Below, one piece after another: positions 6,878 to 7,778 of a stretch of 7,778 nucleotides of DNA. The notes below the pieces were generated by a model. The model ran no database searches. It was not told where the DNA came from and saw only the letters and a list, made by a program, of their open reading frames with translations. The position numbers and the translations under genes are program-made. Numbering within the stretch: the stretch's first letter is position 1; each line of letters begins with the position of its first letter. This DNA is from Falsiroseomonas sp044341625 (GTDB lineage Bacteria > Pseudomonadota > Alphaproteobacteria > Acetobacterales > Acetobacteraceae), in NCBI GenBank assembly GCA_044341625.1, contig JBIIRI010000158.1:1-7778 (forward strand), read 5' to 3'.

Positions 6878-7738
6878 CTACGCCGCCGCGCGCGGGGCGG
6901 CGGCGTTCTCGTTGGCGGCCTTCAGCAGCGCCTGGCGGTAGCGTTCGCGCCGCCATTGCAGCAGCCGCCACGCGCCCTTGGCGGCGAGGTCCGACAGCCG
7001 GCCGCGCGGTTCCAGGCCGATCGTCTTGAAGATCATGCCCATCCCGCGCTCGATATGCGGGAAGCGATAATAGCCCATCGCCCGGCCCATATAGCCGGCG
7101 ATGCAGCGGTCGTGGTCGTACGGCGTGCCGGGCGGCTCGTTCGAGCAATGGAAGGCGTAGGCGAGCTCGTCATCCTCGCTTTCGCCGATCCGGCCGGCGG
7201 CGACCTTCAGCCGCTGCACGAAGGACAGGTTCTCTCGCGCCAGATACCGGCGCAGATGGTCGTAGAACAGCTTGAAGTGGCGGTATTCGTCGGCCGCGAT
7301 CTGCCGGCAGATCTCCCGCAGCACCGGCTCGGCCGAGGCTTCGCCGAGCGCGGTGTAGTAGGAGGAGGTCCCGGTCTCCACCATGCAGCGCGCGACCAGC
7401 TCCCCGCTCCGGCTGCCGCGGATGGAGGCATCGGCGGTGGTGTCGATCTTGTAACTTTCACGGTAGCGGTCAAAGGCCGCGCGAAAATCCCAGCCCGGAT
7501 CGGCGAGCATCGCCCAGCGGCCGAGCGCGTCGCCATGCTGCACTTCCTCCACCGCCCAGGCATCGGCGGCGGCCTGGAAATGCGGATCGTCATGGAAGAC
7601 GGAGTTCAGATACAGCGCGTAATCGCCGCCATTGCGTTCGACCATGGCCGCGGCCTTGACCAGCGGCACCACCTCGGGGTCGATCTTGGAAGGGTCGAAG
7701 CGATCCCAGGCCAGTTGGTCGATCCGCCAGTGCTTCAT
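6878..7738 (-). CDS. Ferritin-like diiron protein, acyl-ACP desaturase-like
   Basis: A 286-residue soluble, mostly helical protein with no signal peptide or membrane segment. It has a full set of candidate diiron ligands: E34, E65 and H68 (in WAVEEVQHGD), E121, and E151 and H154 (in IAADEYRH). Their spacing follows that of plant stearoyl-ACP desaturase (by memory E105, E143/H146, E196, E229/H232). Further matches are the Trp before the first EExxH (W61), HGD after it, the IAADExRH block with the preceding Asp150, and Thr124 three residues after E121, equal to the active-site Thr of ExxT in the plant enzyme. The likely role is O2-dependent desaturation or another oxidation of an acyl group on a carrier, using reduced ferredoxin. 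It is shorter than the roughly 360-residue plant enzymes, so another ferritin-like oxidase role is possible. ATG 7736-7738 is preceded by a good Shine-Dalgarno sequence. It converges on the hydroxylase gene, and no ferredoxin or acyl carrier gene is near. Confidence 0.75.
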   Translation of the reverse strand: MKHWRIDQLAWDRFDPSKIDPEVVPLVKAAAMVERNGGDYALYLNSVFHDDPHFQAAADAWAVEEVQHGDALGRWAMLADPGWDFRAAFDRYRESYKIDTTADASIRGSRSGELVARCMVETGTSSYYTALGEASAEPVLREICRQIAADEYRHFKLFYDHLRRYLARENLSFVQRLKVAAGRIGESEDDELAYAFHCSNEPPGTPYDHDRCIAGYMGRAMGYYRFPHIERGMGMIFKTIGLEPRGRLSDLAAKGAWRLLQWRRERYRQALLKAANENAAAPRAAA

Positions 7739-7741
7739 CGG

Positions 7742-7747
7742 TCCCTC
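7742..7747 (-). promoter_or_regulatory. Shine-Dalgarno sequence of the diiron protein gene
   Basis: On the minus strand GAGGGA lies three bases before the ATG at 7738-7736 (five from the GAGG core), which fixes the start. Only about 30 more upstream bases are in the window. They hold a TTGCAG string (complement of 7765-7770) that could be part of a promoter, but no paired element can be identified. Confidence 0.5.
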
Positions 7748-7778
7748 AGAAACGCGAAAGCCGTCTGCAACTTATGTT

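Noticed and set aside
7739..7778. AACTTATGTT as an operator upstream of the diiron gene
   Set aside because: It is only a partial palindrome at the window edge, with no recognised regulator match and too little flanking sequence.
1..7778. tRNA, rRNA, CRISPR, insertion sequence, toxin-antitoxin or defence genes
   Set aside because: I saw no array of direct repeats, no transposase or integrase motifs, and no small gene in the gaps, which are at most 135 bases between genes.

Overview
The window is strongly GC-rich, with G or C at most third codon positions and genes packed with little space between them. Codon use and the protein families suggest an alphaproteobacterium, most plausibly Acetobacteraceae (Rhodospirillales; Roseomonas-like). 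That placement is an inference from style, because no rRNA or other marker gene is present. There are five protein-coding genes. I see no tRNA, rRNA, CRISPR array, insertion sequence, integrase or attachment site, and no stretch over 300 bases lacks a gene.

Left part (1-4377, + strand): three genes lie head to tail. The first is a membrane glycosyltransferase of the GT39/ArnT-like superfamily, cut at its 5' end by the window edge. After 23 bases comes a class I adenylate-forming enzyme (acyl-CoA ligase type). Its stop codon overlaps by 4 bases the TTG start of a 14-helix MFS permease of the DHA2 family that resembles E. coli MdtD/HsrA. The spacing implies one transcription unit. The functional link between a lipid-linked-sugar transferase, an acid-activating ligase and an exporter-type permease is not obvious from sequence.

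Middle (4378-6822): a 135-base gap holds a GC hairpin right after the MFS stop, a second imperfect inverted repeat, and a Shine-Dalgarno sequence. It leads into a large gene for the molybdenum-cofactor subunit of a xanthine dehydrogenase/aldehyde oxidase-family hydroxylase (form II CoxL-like, AYRGAGR signature). No gene for the iron-sulfur (CoxS-like) or FAD (CoxM-like) partner lies beside it, so its electron-transfer partners must be encoded elsewhere.

Right part (6823-7778): a short convergent intergenic region with a perfect 11-bp hairpin separates the hydroxylase gene from a minus-strand gene for a soluble ferritin-like diiron protein. That protein keeps the complete diiron ligand set and several sequence hallmarks of acyl-ACP desaturases but is shorter than the plant enzymes. 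Its start codon and Shine-Dalgarno sequence are inside the window; the rest of its promoter region is mostly outside.

Overall this looks like ordinary chromosomal metabolic content. I found no convincing sign of a new defence, mobile or regulatory system. The points most worth a second look are the stand-alone hydroxylase large subunit, the desaturase-like diiron protein, and the odd ligase/permease/glycosyltransferase grouping.
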